Below are positions 37,701-52,700 of a stretch of 64,000 nucleotides of DNA, piece by piece. The translations under genes and the position numbers were made by a program. The stretch is from Misgurnus anguillicaudatus (Eukaryota > Chordata > Actinopteri > Cypriniformes > Cobitidae), in contig NC_073361.2 in assembly GCF_027580225.2 (NCBI RefSeq), positions 18,919,001-18,983,000 of the forward strand. The letters run 5' to 3'. The notes under the pieces are model-generated. The model saw nothing but the letters and a program-made list of their open reading frames with translations, searched no databases and was not told where the DNA came from. Positions within the stretch are counted from its first letter, which is position 1. Each line of letters opens with the position of its first letter.

Positions 37701-40700
37701 ACATTCCACTTTTTAAAAAAATATACAGCTCCCCTAGAGTTAAACATCCGATCCCCACCGTTTTGGAATCCATTCAGCCGATCTCCGGGTCCGGCGGCAC
37801 CACTCCCAGCATAGCTCAGCACAATCCACTGAATCTGACCAGACCATTAGCATCGCAAAAAACAAACAAAGAGTTTCTATATTTTTCCCATTTAAAGCTT
37901 GACTCCCCTGTAGCCACACCGTGCACCAAGACCGACAGAAAATTAAAAGTTGTGATTTTTTAGGCCGATATGGCTAGAAACCACACTCTCACTCCGGCAC
38001 AACAATCAAGGACTTTGCCGCCGCGACACCGCCGCAGCAGGCGCAGTGATACCACGCACCGCCTAAAAATAGTCCCCTGCCATTGAAAGTTACTAAGGGT
38101 TCTATTTTCGGCTGCTGCGTAACATCACCACGCCTGCTGCAGCCATGCCACAGCCGCAAAGTCCCCGACCACCACGCCAGAATGAGAGTACAGCTCCCAG
38201 CCATATCTGCCTAAAAAAAATTTCTGTCGGCCTTAGTACACGATGCAACCACAGAAGAGTCAAGCTTCAAACGGGAAAAATATATAAACTCCAGGAAAGC
38301 TGGAAAATGTGTATATTTAAAAAAAGTTGAGTGTCCCTTTAACGCAATGCTCTTCCAACTATGCTACAAGAACTCACATACGTTTTTTGCGATTCATTTT
38401 CAAAAACACTACAAGAGTGGGTACAAAGTTACCAAGCAAAGACAAATAAATTGAATATGAGTAAAATCAATGTTGTATGACTTTAATTGTTGGACACTTG
38501 GTAGAGAACACTATTATCATTTAAGGTTCATTTTATAGTAGATAATAGTTATAATTAGATCCTGTGCTACCTTAAAACGTAACGAGAAACCAGAACATAC
38601 CATATTCATGAAAAGTGCCAAGAATCTCAAACTTTCAGGATAATGGTATTGAAAATCTGATCTAACTGTACAATTCAACAAAACAGTTCAACAATATGCA
38701 TTGTCAATGGTTAAAGATTAAGAGATGGATGTCTTACCTCAAACATGCGGGCAGCGGTGCAGCGTACCAGTGCAGATGTATGGACCACTCCATACCACAG
38801 CACTGTCAGTAGCAGCTCATGATACGCTGGGTTTGCCCTAGAGACAGGAAGTAACATCATCAGCAAATGATCACAAAATGACAGCTGATGGTCTTACTGA
38901 ACCTGATCTTCTAGTTAGGAACCATCTGGTATTATAGAGGGTATGCACGTGATGTCAGTTCGCCCACTGAGTGGCAAAAGACAGAGCGGCAGAATTTGTG
39001 TACAGTGTGAAATCAGCGAAAATGCGGGGAAAATGCTTGGAAAATTTAACTAATTAAGAGGCTGTTTACACTTGCCATTAACATGCGTTTTCATCGATTG
39101 GATCACAAGTGTACGACGTTAATGCCAGGTGTAAACGGTGTTTAAAACGTTTTAAGCTCGTCCACTTTCGACCACGTTCAGAGGTAGTCGAAACCCCTTT
39201 CGATCGAATTGCTTTTGCAGTGTAAACGCACATGTGGTTGAATGTGTTCAAACAGCCACACGCGACCGCCTTCTCTCCGCCCATTTATTTAATCTGAGGT
39301 ACTAAACACAAGTTTTACGTCTTTTCTGACTTCTGGCGTGAACACATGGTGAACCGCGCTATTTTTAGCCTTTCATTGATAAAACTAAAGCGGCTGATCT
39401 CCGCAGTTTCATTTTGCAAGCGTGTGAAAGTTGCGCTTTCCGATTTCATCAACTGCGCTGAAAATTCAGAGAAAGCTCTAACATATACACGCACAAAACA
39501 CTGTGCAGTATACTTGCTAAACAAGCAGCGGACTCCGACATAATATTAGTTTGCGTCTATATGAACTCATAATAACTCCCGCTGGCGTTTGAATGACAGC
39601 AGAGAGACTCGCCCACCGTCTTACAGACCACCCCCTCACAGAATTCAGGACAGAAGCGGTCGAAAGTGGACAAAAGAGACGGATTTAAATACCAGGTGTA
39701 AACGTAATGTGTTTCTCTCGTCCACTTGTGATCCGATCGATGAAAACACATCTTAATACCAAGTGTAAACAGCCCCAAAGTATTGTCCACCTCTGCTATC
39801 AAGTCCAACTAAATTCAATTTAAGCTGATAATAGTCAGTTTTACTGGCATTTTCGCAGGAGCCACTATGAAAACCAGCCATTTTGTTGAACGTTTGCCAA
39901 TCAACAGGGCTCCGGCGTGGTCACGTGGAAAAGTGACCGCAATGTATACCCTCTATTGGGAAATACTATATTGTCACTTGCTGTCAAATGCTTTATTCTG
40001 ATTGGTTGAGAAGGTATGCATTCTTTTTTGATAAACTCACACCTAACCTGTCTAATATGTAAGGAATAATTGATGACAGGCCATTGAATTATAAGAAAAT
40101 AATGCACACCCAAGGTGCAATGCGGCACGACGTGAAGCAGAGTGCTTTTACACAGCGGGTGTGCATTATTTTCAAATAATTCAAAGGACCGGAGTCAATT
40201 ATTCCTCTTATACCACGGTTACCACAAACATTGCTCTGGTGCCTATTTTTAAGACATTTGACAAGTTAGGTGTGCGGTTATCAGAAATTAATGCATACCC
40301 ACGGAACATTTCTCAACCAATCAGAATACAGCATTTAACAGACCCGTGGTATAACTTAAAATAACCACCAGAGCAATGCCTTCGCAATGTCTGTGGTAAC
40401 AGTGTTACAAGCATAATAATTGACTTCGGTCTTTTGAATTATTTGAAAATAATGCACACACACACACACACACACAGTGTAATGTCGTGCCGCATTACCA
40501 CCTTGGGTGTGCATTATTTTTTTGAATAATTCAATGGCCCATCATCAATTATTCCTTACCTATTATTTCCCTAACCTGGCAGGAAATGATATAGAAATTA
40601 TAGGTGATGATGTCTGTCATTTTTGCAATGTTAAAATAATATCATCAAAGCTTGTATACAGTATACCAAAGGGAAAGTTCACTCCAAATAATTTAGTCAT

Positions 40701-43700
40701 CATTTACTCACCCTCACGTTATTTTGTTAAACACAAAAATATATTTTGATAAATGTTGACAAGCACACAGCTGATGGTACCCAATCCATAGTATTTGTTT
40801 TTCCTACTATGGAATTCAATGGGTTCCGTCAGCTGTGTGCTTACCATAATTTAATTCATCATTTAAAACAGAATAAAAAACTCATACAGGTTTAGAGAAG
40901 TAAAATTACAATTTTGGGGTGACATCCTTTAATGTCCCAGCATAATTTTATACTATTACTTATTCTCGCTAACTATGCCAAAAGACTCACTTAAGAATTG
41001 AGAAATGTGTCATATTATTTGGAAATCAACCCTATAAATGGCTTGTAAGTTGTTTCAGCAGTGTTATCTTTTTGGATGATCAATGGCAGACAAGGGTGTC
41101 TGTTTGATAACATTAGTTTAGCAAAAAATGCACAGTTTGTCCCTAAATTTAATGAACTGGTTAGGCATGTTTAGTGCATTACCACTGTTGCTACCACTGT
41201 GATTTTGTTTCACATCAGCATGGAGGAATTCCTGCCTCAGATAAACTTCTGTGTCTGTGGATGGTGTGATTTAACAGTATTGGGACACACTCACCCCAGC
41301 TCTACAAATGAAGCCTTTAGACTGTCGAGGGGAGCATGGGAAAGAGAAAGTGTGGTCATGACATCCTCCAAAAAGCCCACCAAGAGTTTACGGTCCTCCT
41401 CCTAAAACAAACAACGGATAGATTAGAAAGGGTTTTTCCTTTATTGTGACATCAAAGAGCAGCCATAAACCAGACAGGTGTCACTCTCACCTGATTATAG
41501 CAGGTCAAGACTCCAGTTGCATAGATGGGCACTGTTGCCTTGGTAAGGATACCGTTTCCTGTTGTGGCGTCTGCAGGACACAATTCTTGTAACTTTAAAT
41601 GACTTTAAATGCATTTGATGACTTTTTGGAGTTAACAGTAACATACATTTTGTTTTAGGTAAATTAAGGTTATTTAAACTTATATGGTAATAATCCAATA
41701 GGACCATTGTAAAGGTACAACATGCCCAGTTTTGTTGGCAGACACTTTACCACACTTTAACTCGACAAACATTCAAAGAATGAAAGGCAAAGCACCATTT
41801 CCAAATCCCATGAAAAGTGGAAACTCATATTTGACACACAAATCCCTCCCGCTTGAGAAAGAGACACAGCGAGACAGAGATTGTGTGTGTTCTCGTCCCC
41901 GCTCCTCCTTTCACAGCGGGGGTGTTATTTTTGGTTAACTCAACAGCCACTCACCCACATTCTCCTCGGATAGCCGCAGGATTTCTTGGAATTGAGGTTT
42001 TACCTTTGAAAATGAGGGAAAAACAACAGCTAAATTAATCTAAACCTGTTGAACTGTATGCTATTTGCAGCACAAGATCTATTTAGCCACTTCACTTGGC
42101 AAAATAAAAAGCAAAAATAAGGTCAAAATAATTTTTTTGTGCTGCAGAGAGACTATGGAAATATCTAAGAGATATCCTACCTTGGTGTTGGTAAAGATTT
42201 TCCCTAACGTTCGACAAAATCTCCAAAAGAATCTGGAGAATTCATGGACGCAGGTGGATGAAGTGACATTGATGCGTCCAACAATCTCTATAATCTGTGG
42301 TAAACTGTGAAGAGAATCCAGAATTACGCCCAATGTAAAGTGTGAGGACACTACACTATTGTTGCGCAGCAGTACAAAAAAGTGAATCAAAGTTGTCCTA
42401 AGACAAGAATTTTTATGAAAGGGTTTGATCCACTTCAAATGTTGACTAGTGTATTTGACTGTCATATGAAGAACACAAAAGGAGAAACTTCAGGCACTCT
42501 TAAAGGAAAACACCACTAAATAACTGGATTAATAAATTGAACCACAAACACAGGTCTAAATTAGGCATTTAAAAGGGCATTTCCATTTAACATTTCTGTT
42601 TTCATTTTCCCAATGGTTCTCCTTATTATTTTCGCTGTTCGATGTGCTTTTCGTTTTGGCCTCTCTATTTGGCTTTTCTGTGACTCTTTGGGTCCTTGCA
42701 AATGGTCAAATGAGAAATGCAAATTACCTATGGCCAGGTGGATGTAACAAGCTTGCTGATTGGCTCTGATTGTACGTCATGCGCAGATTTATACATCTCG
42801 GATGAGGACCCAAAGAGTCACGGAAAAGCCAAATAGAGAGGCCAAAACGAAAAGCAAATCGAACAGCGAAAAGAACAAGGAGAACCATCGGGAAAATGAA
42901 AACAGAAATGCCAAACGGAAATGCCCCTTCAAATGCCTAATTCAAACCTGTATTTGTAGTTCATTTTATTAACCCAGTTATTCATTTTGAAATTCCATTA
43001 TCTAATTAAGAATTTGTAAATGCAATTTAAAATGATGAACTTATTGAGTGTTTTATGTTGTTTTTGTAAATTGTAAAACTATTTATTAATGAATTAATAT
43101 GTCATTTCTACATTGTTTTTGTAGTCGCACTTTTTAGTGCCTAATAAAATGTTGCATAGTGGTTTTTTTGTGGCTTTGTCTATTTGTTTGTGGATTAGTT
43201 AATGAATTTTTGATCAAATGTATTGATTGCTATTTTTGTTGTCCAGGTAGTTATTAAATATTAAAGTTCTTTATTACATTTTGCATGACTCTTGTGGTCC
43301 TCCATAGTGTAACTACTCATGTAACAGTCTTTAAATAGGGAAAACATGGAAGTGTTTGGTGGCTTCTAAATTCATCACTGTTTGGATCCTAAGGAATAAA
43401 TGGGGCTAGGCTAAATGCTAACACATTTTCAAAGCGCTGTACAAAGATTAAGTTCACGCATTGAAAAAAGACAGGTATGTATGAATTCATCTAAGTTGAG
43501 GTAAAAACATAGTAAAATATTGAAAAACTGTGGTGTTTTCCTTTAAGCAGATTTTCTCTCTTTTTTTCATACATTAAAATTGTTCTCAAAGAAAAGACTA
43601 TGTGGGACATCTACTCACAACTGGTTAACCACCCAGAGCAAACTGTCCCATCCTGTAGTTCCTTCATGTTGAAGTTGATGGTCATATAACTGTAGCAGGA

Positions 43701-46700
43701 CTGCCAGCTGCTCTCGGCTGCCCACGATGGTAGCCACGTCCTGCAAAGGGGAGGCCGGCCGCGGGAACCGGGTCACTGCAGGGTCACATGCACAAACACA
43801 TGCACAGAAGCAGCTTTTATAACCAGGAATACACTAAAAAAGCACAACTGCACAAATCATTTGACGGAACCACAGCGCTTAAATAAAAGAGTACTTTGAT
43901 AGCGAGCCCAAAACCAGAGAGCAAGCCCAACATGGCAGGAACCCTACAGTTACACAGTCAGGCGCCAGGTCAGCGTCGCTAAACGTAGACTGACTGAGAA
44001 TGTTGGCAAAAAATGTGTGCGTGTTGACGTTGGACGCCCATTACCCTCAATAGGTGGCACGTCGCCCTGTAGTTTGGCTCGGCTGGTGAAGGGGGCGTTT
44101 TGCAGAAGCACCGCAAACAGAGACGGGATGAGAGACTGAAGAGCTGACAGATAGATATGCAGCTTGTGTTCATCTAAACTGTATTCACCCTGCTAAAGAG
44201 ACAGAGAAAGATGGGAAATTAAGAATTATAAGCATTTAACCTGCCAAACTTTCATTTTTCAGTTACTTTGTGGATAAGAAGTCCTCAAAAATAAATATTT
44301 TAGCATGCATGTCAGTGATCGCTGGATTTCACCTTGAGCAGTTTCTCGATGTTCGTGAGGAGAGACGGCATAAGCTGGGATTGTAGGTTGCCCAATTCTG
44401 TGCACCAGGCAGCGAAGGCAGGAATGAAGACTTGGTGGGTGGCGCTGACCACTCTCTCCGACGGGTCACCCAGAGACAGCCGCATCAGCTCGAATCCCTG
44501 ACGCATCCATAAACACGCATGCAAACATAAGACTCACTGAACACAAAAGCAGTACAAAAACACTAGATTGTGCCTAAATCCGACACAAACCTGGGAGTAT
44601 TTATCTGGATCATCTATGTAGCCCATGATGACGCCTAAACTTTTTACAACCGCCTCTCGGACCATGTCGGCTTTATCTTCAGCCAACATCTGCTGGAGCA
44701 TGGACAGAACCAAGGAGCTTCTTATCTCTTTCTGCACGCATACATACACACAGAGACACATTTGTGTTATGTCAGCTTGTGTACTGCTATGTTTGGTTAC
44801 ATGATTAAGTGTTGATACTCGTGAGGAAGTGAACACACGTCAGACAATCTATTACAGAAAGGGACATATGAAGAGCTCAGATGCAAAACCCTCTAAGTGC
44901 AACTGACATGTTTTCTTTGAAATAAAGGGTCATGCTCTTATGTTTAAGTTCAGTAATTTTACTTAAATGTCAATGAACAGGCTAAAAAGTCAATAATTGA
45001 AAAGTTTATGTCATTTTAGTCATTTAATTGGTATTTGGATCAGTGACGTGACATTAATTATTTTGTGTCCATATGGTTCAATTAAATGTTAAAAAGGGTT
45101 AAAATTTCAAAATAAATTAGCAGATTACTTGCATACATTCTCTTTTTTGAGGACCAAGTCTAAAATTTTTGGTTTTATTTCATTTTGATAGAATATATGG
45201 GGGATAATTGCAAAAATGTCAATGTGGTGTAACTGGTCTGTATCAATTGGTGTAACTAGTTTTTTTTTATTCAAATATAAATATATTCATAAAAAAGTGG
45301 AATAAAATATAATCATCTAGTTTAGTGTAATTTTTTTACATACATTTTTACATCATTTGTCAAAGATTATTTAGAAAACAGAGCTGTTTTCAGCATATGA
45401 CCAGAAAAATATTACAAAAATGCATTAAAATTTACACTTTAAAAAAATAACCAATAAAATGATATTTTAAAAAGATTTTTTATGATTACGCTTACATGCC
45501 ATCAAGGTGGATAAAATATTTAATATTAATTTATATTAATAATTTTTTATTCTTTGGCGCAATTGGTAGTTACACAATTTGACATTTTCAGGTCCATTCA
45601 GTCTTAACTTTAATAAAAATGGTGCAAATATAATCTTTTATTGCATAAAATCAACATAAATACACTATGTGCATTGAAATATACCTGATGCATGCTTTTA
45701 AAACAAGTTTTTTTCAAAGATTTTTGAATTTCTCATCTCGTCAAACCGTTTTTGTCACTAACCCATTTAACAAATTTCTTTTGCTGCAAATCCCTCTAAG
45801 TACATGCAAAAATCTCTACTTCTGAAAAAGTCACCAGTCACACCTCACTGTCCTTTCTAAATAAAGGTAAAATGCTTAAAAATTAAGTCAATATACTAAT
45901 ATATTCAATAACTAAACCACCTATAACTCTTGCACCTTGGCGTACACATGCCGTCATTCATGCTATTCGTCTTATGTGCACTTAGAGGACTTTGCTGAAA
46001 AATCTGCATGGCATTTAACGGATTCTGCCAACAAAGCACTATTATTGAATGGAATGAGACTGGGATTAAGTGGATTCGAAGCATATAAAAGTATAATACG
46101 TGAAGAGAGCATTTGTTCAATATCATCATTTCATTTTGACAGAGGTGGCGTTTAGAAGCCTTTGCATCTGAGCTCTTCATGTAAAGTCATACCGTTAAGT
46201 ACATTATTCAATTCAAAACAAACAACATTCCTACAAAGCATCTCAACCCAGCTTATTACTGGATACAAACAGGAAAATCAGCCCTGATTTGATTTTATAA
46301 AAATTATAATTTGACTACATCAACATTCTCATTGTGACTACCTCTCATTCACAGTTCAGTGAGACCATAAACGTCTAGAGTTTTGCGATCACTAACTATG
46401 AAATCGTCGAAAGGTTCATGTGATTAATGCATTCCAGTTTGTATTTCAAGTAACAGAGTCTCTTACTGGTAAATAAGGGGCCAGTGCTCCGCACGCTTCC
46501 GCCACCAGAAGTCTTCTCTCAGGATACTTGTGGTTTATCTGGAAAAAAACACATATGCAGCACAGACACATATGGGAAATTTAGGATATAACATGTTAGA
46601 GTCACTTCCAGTGCTGACCACAGACATGTAGACGCACCGCATTAGCTCATACAGTATTTTTCAAAGTTAAACTGACTTACAACACTGAAATTGCTTTTGT

Positions 46701-49700
46701 GTTTCTCAATGGGTTTGAGGATGGGGAGCGGTTAATGTATTTATGATGATTATCACTAAAACTGTATATCATACTCCACTCCTAGTGTTGTTTACTGTCA
46801 CAAAAAGCAAGCATCTTAAAAATGTATGACTAAACTTGGGGACTGTATTCATTTAGAAGTAAAAATAGACATGGGTTCCTGCACAAAAAGTGCAATTTAG
46901 TTTTTACATTTATGCTTTAGGCAGACGCTTTTATCCAAAATGACTCACCGGGCATTAAAGGGTTAATATTTTATACTCTAAAAATACTGCTTTTTTCAAC
47001 AAAAAGGGATTTACTGGGTTGTTTCAAACAAAAATGCTGGGTTGTTTTAACCTATTCTTGGGTCAATATAAACATTTTTCAGGGTTATCTCAAACCAGCT
47101 GCTGGGTTGTAATTTAACCCATGCTGGGTTGTTTCAAGCAAAAATGCTGGGTTGTTTTAACCTATTGTTGGGTCAATATAAACATTTTTCAGGGTTATTT
47201 CAAACCAGCTGCTGGGTTCGTCACTTTTTGACCCAACGCTGGGTTGAAAATAGAAAAAAAGATGAAAAAGGATGAAAAAGGGACAAGCCCAGCAGGTGGG
47301 TTGTAATTTAACCCATGCTGGGTTGTTTCAAGCAAAAATGCTGGGTTGTTTTAACCTATTGTTGGGTCAATATAAACATTTTCTGGGTTATTTTCAACCC
47401 AGTTGCTGGGTTCGTCACTTTATGACACAAGCCTGGGTTGAAAATAGAAAAAAGGATGAAAAAGGACGAAAAAGGGACCAGCCCAGCAGGTGGGTTGTAA
47501 TTTAACCAATGCTGGGTTGTTTCAAGCAAAAATGATGGGTGGTTTTAACCCATTGTTGGGTCAATATAAACATTTTTTCAGGGTTATTTCAAACCAGCTG
47601 CTGGGTTCGTCACTTTTTGACCCAACGCTGGGTTGAAAATAGAAAAAGGGATGAGAAAAGGACGAAAAAGGGACAAGCCCAGCCCGCTGGGTTGTAATTT
47701 AACCCATGCTGGGTTGTTTCAAGCAAAAATGCTGGGTTGTTTTAACCTATTGCTGGGTCAATATAAACATTTTTTCAGGGTTATTTCAAACCAGCTGCTG
47801 GGTTCATCACTTTTTGACCCAAGGCTGGGTTTAAAATACAAAAAGAGATAAAAAAAGAACGAAAAAGGGACAAGCCCAACCCGCTGGGTTAAAATGTAAC
47901 CTATGCTGGGTTGTTTCAAACAAAAATGCTGGGTTGATTTAACCTATTGTTGGGTCAAATATAAAAAATGTCTGGGTTATTTCAAGGAAGCTGCTGAGTT
48001 CGTCCCTTTTTGACCCAATGCTGGGTTGAAAATACAAAAAGGGATGAAAACAGGACGAAAAAGGGACAAGCCCAGCCCACTAGGTCGTAATTTAACCCAT
48101 GCTGGGTTTTTTCAAGCAAAAATGCTGGGTTGTTTTAACCTATTGTTGGGGTAAATATAAAAAATTGAGGTTATTTCAACCCAGCTGCTGGGTTTGTCTC
48201 TTTTTGACCCAACACTGGGTTGAAAATACAAAAAGGGATCAAAACAGGACGAAAAAGGGACAAGCCCAGCCGCTGGGCTGTAATTTAACCAGTGCTGGGT
48301 TGTTTCAAACAAAAATGCTGGATTGTTTTAACCTATTGTTGGGTCAAATATAAAAAAAATCTGGGTTATTTCAACCCAGTTGCTGGGTTCATCCTTTTTG
48401 ACCAAACGCTGGGTTAAAAATAACTCAGCATTTTTTAGGGTGTATGCATGTGTGTTCCCTAGGATCAACTCCGTGAAGCTTTGAACATGGTACAAAATTA
48501 TAGTTTTAACCATTTTCACCCCTCAAAAAAATTAATAGTAGCTAATTAAGACTTGGATGTAAATGACCCGTGTTATGATTGGTCAAGACCGCTAGCATAG
48601 TAAAGGGTGGACAATAATTGATACTGATTATGCATTGATATTTAAATGTGTGTGTGTGGTCTAATGTTCATACGCCCATATTCGTGATGTTTCTGACCCA
48701 TTTGTTTTACGTGAACAATAGATTATGTCTACACACTCCCATGAAGAAGAAAAAAAAGCTAGTTAAAGCCCTTTTAACTAACCTGTTCCCAGCATTGTGG
48801 CAGAAGTTCGGCCTCCACCCGAGTGGGACCCACGTGGCGGGCGAAAGCCACACACCCGGTCAGGATCATCTGCCTGAGATGAAACATTATCGAAAAATAA
48901 ACTGGCAGTCAAATGACAATCGCAGACACAGACATGCGCAGATGTCCAGCCGCGCACACACACATACACACCTCTGTTCATCATCGGGTCTCTTGATAAG
49001 ATTAAAGAGGATGTGAAGCAGCTGGTCTCTTTCTTTAGGTTCTGGATGCAGGCAAGCCGTACAGAGGATGAGAGGTATCAGCTCCTGTGTGCACACAAAT
49101 AAGGACCGGTCATTTGTGTATATGGGATATATGGACATGCATGCGCCCGCTGAGAGACGTCTTTAAGGGCTCGGAGAGAAAACGACGGCAGGCAGGTTTT
49201 TTTTGAGGATATGGAAAGACTATCTACCTTCAGAAACACCTTCACCACAAAAGGAGAGAATCTATAGGGCACTTAACTACAGCACCAAGACCAAAAATTA
49301 ATGATCATGTGATTGTGTGTGGGTACGAAGTTGTGTAGGAGTCCACAAAAACTTGACATTCCCAGCAGTGTTTACATAGGCTTTTATTCACACTTAATCC
49401 AGGGCTTCAACACTGCGTGACTATTTACCGTAACAGTGAGACGCAGTTGCAAAAGAAAACCACAGCGGCACAACACGTATCCTATTACGGAAAAGGCGAT
49501 CTGCCCATGCTACATGTCTCATGGCCAAACAGTGGTTACTAGCCCTGTTTTCCACAATGACCCAAAATAGAAACAACAGAGAAGGGCTGACATAAAAATT
49601 TGGTTGAAAGGCAGAGAAGTGTTTATTTTCTCAAGATTTATCTCATCTTAAAGCATCCATTCAAAGCTGAGGTTTACCCGTTCTGATGTCTTAAGGTGAA

Positions 49701-52700
49701 TGATAGTTAGGCAAATATGTGGAAGGGCTGCAGGCAACTCGACGCCATGCTTGTTTGTTTGGACAGCCCGATCAAAACACCCAGTTCTGGGGAAGTCACC
49801 TGACAACTTTTTAAGAATTAAGTATTTTAATTTAACTTAGTACAGTAGATAAAGGCTGGGATATGGAAAAAGGGGCAAGTCATATCATCAACAGTGACCG
49901 TGTGTGTGTGAGAGGCATTTATTTTGTATTTTTTTGCTTGAGTAGCAAGGTCATTACCGTAACATTTGCGATAAAGCTAAAAGTACAAACATAACATTTT
50001 ATGTGGGTCTTTTTTGGATCATTTAAATTAAGGACACCTTTGCTCTCTTTTTCATTTCACTGTAGAAAAAAAATTGTTGTTTCAACTTAACAAAGTAAGT
50101 TTTTGTGCTGCCTTAAAATTTTGAGTCAATTTAACTTAAAAATATTAGTTTACTAAAAATATTAAGTGGACTCCACTGTAAAACATGAGTTGACTCAACA
50201 TTTCCACCCCTTCCAAGGCAGCAGAAACACTTACTTTATTAAATTGAAACAAAAATATTTTTTACAGTGTATGGGCCACAATGTATCTCTGTTCACTTGA
50301 TCTTACTGAATTATAACATTTCTTTTAATATAATTATTTTAAACTGATTTTTAGAGTATGTAAAAGTACCTACAGAATTGTAAAAAGTACAAGTTTGATC
50401 AACTTAAAAAATTACTTCAGTTGGTAACGCCAACTTTAAGTAAAATTTTAAGGTAAAAAATAATAAAATTACTTAATTGGTAACACCAAAAATATTAAAA
50501 CTTTTTTCAGCTTACATCCTTCACTTAAAGTGAGAAAATGTAGGTTGAAAAAAATGTAATTACTTAATATTAATAATGCCTAAAAATGTTGGTGACGCGT
50601 GGGTTACATTAAATATGGACACTAAAGTTTCAAAACCTGAGATAAAACGTTGGGTACGATGTGTGGTTAACAATTAAAATCAAACAAAATTTTTTTGCAA
50701 TTTTGTTATCCTTAAAAATACACCACTTGGTTTGATAGTTTAGTACTAATTCAAGAAATATCTGATATATTTTAAGTTTGCAACGTTGAAACACTTTTTT
50801 GAAGGTTTTTAGTGTCCATATTTATAATACCATATTTTGTAAAATATTTTAGGTGTTACCAATTAAGTAATTGTAATATTTTTTACCTTAAAATTTCATT
50901 TAAAGTTGGCGTTACCAACTGAAGTATTTTTTTAAGTTGACCAAACTTGTACTTTTTACAATTCTGTTGGTACTTTTACATACTCTAAAAATCTGTTTAA
51001 ATAATTATATTAAATGTTATAATTCAGCAAAATTCAAGTGAACAGAGATACGTTGTGGCCCATATCTATATATTTATACAGTGTAACAAAGACTTTTGTT
51101 TCAATTTAATAAAGTACTGTAAGTGTCCGTGCTGCCTTAAAAAAAAGTTAAAATGTTGAGTCAACTAATATTTTTCAGTGGAATCCACTTAAGTTAAATT
51201 AACTCAAAATTTTAATGCAGCAAACTAAATTTATTAAGTTTAAAAAAAACAAATCTTTTCCACAGTGAAATGACAAAGAGAGCAAAGATGTCCTTCATCC
51301 AAACGAAGGCGCGCATAAAATTCCATGTCCGTACCCCCAGCCCCACCGCAAACGTCACGGCAACGACCCTGCTACCCAAGCAAAAAAAAAAAAAACATAA
51401 TAAATGCCTTAAATTCTTAAAAAGTTGACAAGATGGGGCGAGATGAAAACGTCAAAAAAGTGTTTCAACATTGCAACCCTTAAATATATCAGAATTTCTT
51501 GAATTAGTTCCAAACCACCAAACCAAGTGATGTATCTCCAAACATAACAAAATTGCAAAAACATGTTCGTCCGATTCCAATTGTCAACCACACATCGCAC
51601 CCAACGCTCCATCCCAGGCCTTTTTTTTAACCTTAGCGTCCATATTTAACTTAGAACGTCAGACTAAACAACAATTTGCAAGTTGCATTCCTTGTCACCC
51701 CAAAGTGTTTCCCATGAAAACTTGCATTTGTATGCAAATATGGAGCTTTGCCTTAAGACTGCATTGACTCATTTCCTAAATACAAACGCATTAACTGTTA
51801 GACAAGATAATTACCAACAGAAAGCAAGATGACCCAATAAGAAACACACCCAAACACGCACAAAAAAAACCCTGTCTTATCCGTTTTGCCACACAACATG
51901 GTAATCAATAACTTAAATGAGCTTTAATTCTGAAAGACTTTATCTTTACAATAAAGTTCTTCTACAGAAAACCAAAATTATATTGCAAGGCAGGTGTTTC
52001 AGGCCCCATTACACTACACCAGATGCTACACTTAAACTACGAGGGTGTGGCTGAGCGTGTATAGGACTGAATTTGAGGAATATGGCTTAGGCGGGTACGA
52101 AGCCAACTGTCTGAGTTCAAAGTCCAGGGAGTAGCTTCGCTCTTCGGGCGGGTACAAAGAGATCTCCGCTCCTCGTGTGGTGTTTGTTTTCACTCTGCTT
52201 CGGCTTGGAAAGCATCCAACCTATCTAAAAACTGTCACCTGGCCCCATAAAACAGAACTGCCCTATGCAAATCAGTGGGCCCCGAAGGGGGAAAGGTGTG
52301 GGAATAGTTTGGAACGGTAAACACGTTTGGTTTCATGCTCAGCAGATGAGAATGGGTGAATGTGTGTGCTTTTTATAAATGTTTCGTATTTTAAACCAAA
52401 TCAGCCCTCTACAAAGGGAGGCAAAGAAAACAATTAAAAAAAAGTTTCATCCGATGGAAGGCAGCCAATATTACTGCAGATCAGGAAATCACATCACAGA
52501 AATGTTTTGATGTCTGACAATGTTTAAACAGTTACACAGTTGGAACTGCAATGTAGTTTCGTTAATAGATTTAGCTACACAGTATTTATAAAACAAACTT
52601 TTACATTTAGATTGAATGCTTGATACTCAAAAACAACGCTGTCTGAATTTAATTTCAGTCATCCATGAAGAGTCTACAGTTAGGTTAATGAATTATATTA

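Noticed and set aside
47272..48353. Several + strand frames encoding repeated LGCFNLLLGQ-like peptides
   Set aside because: They are translations of the 195-bp satellite unit; no codon bias, no start or family context.
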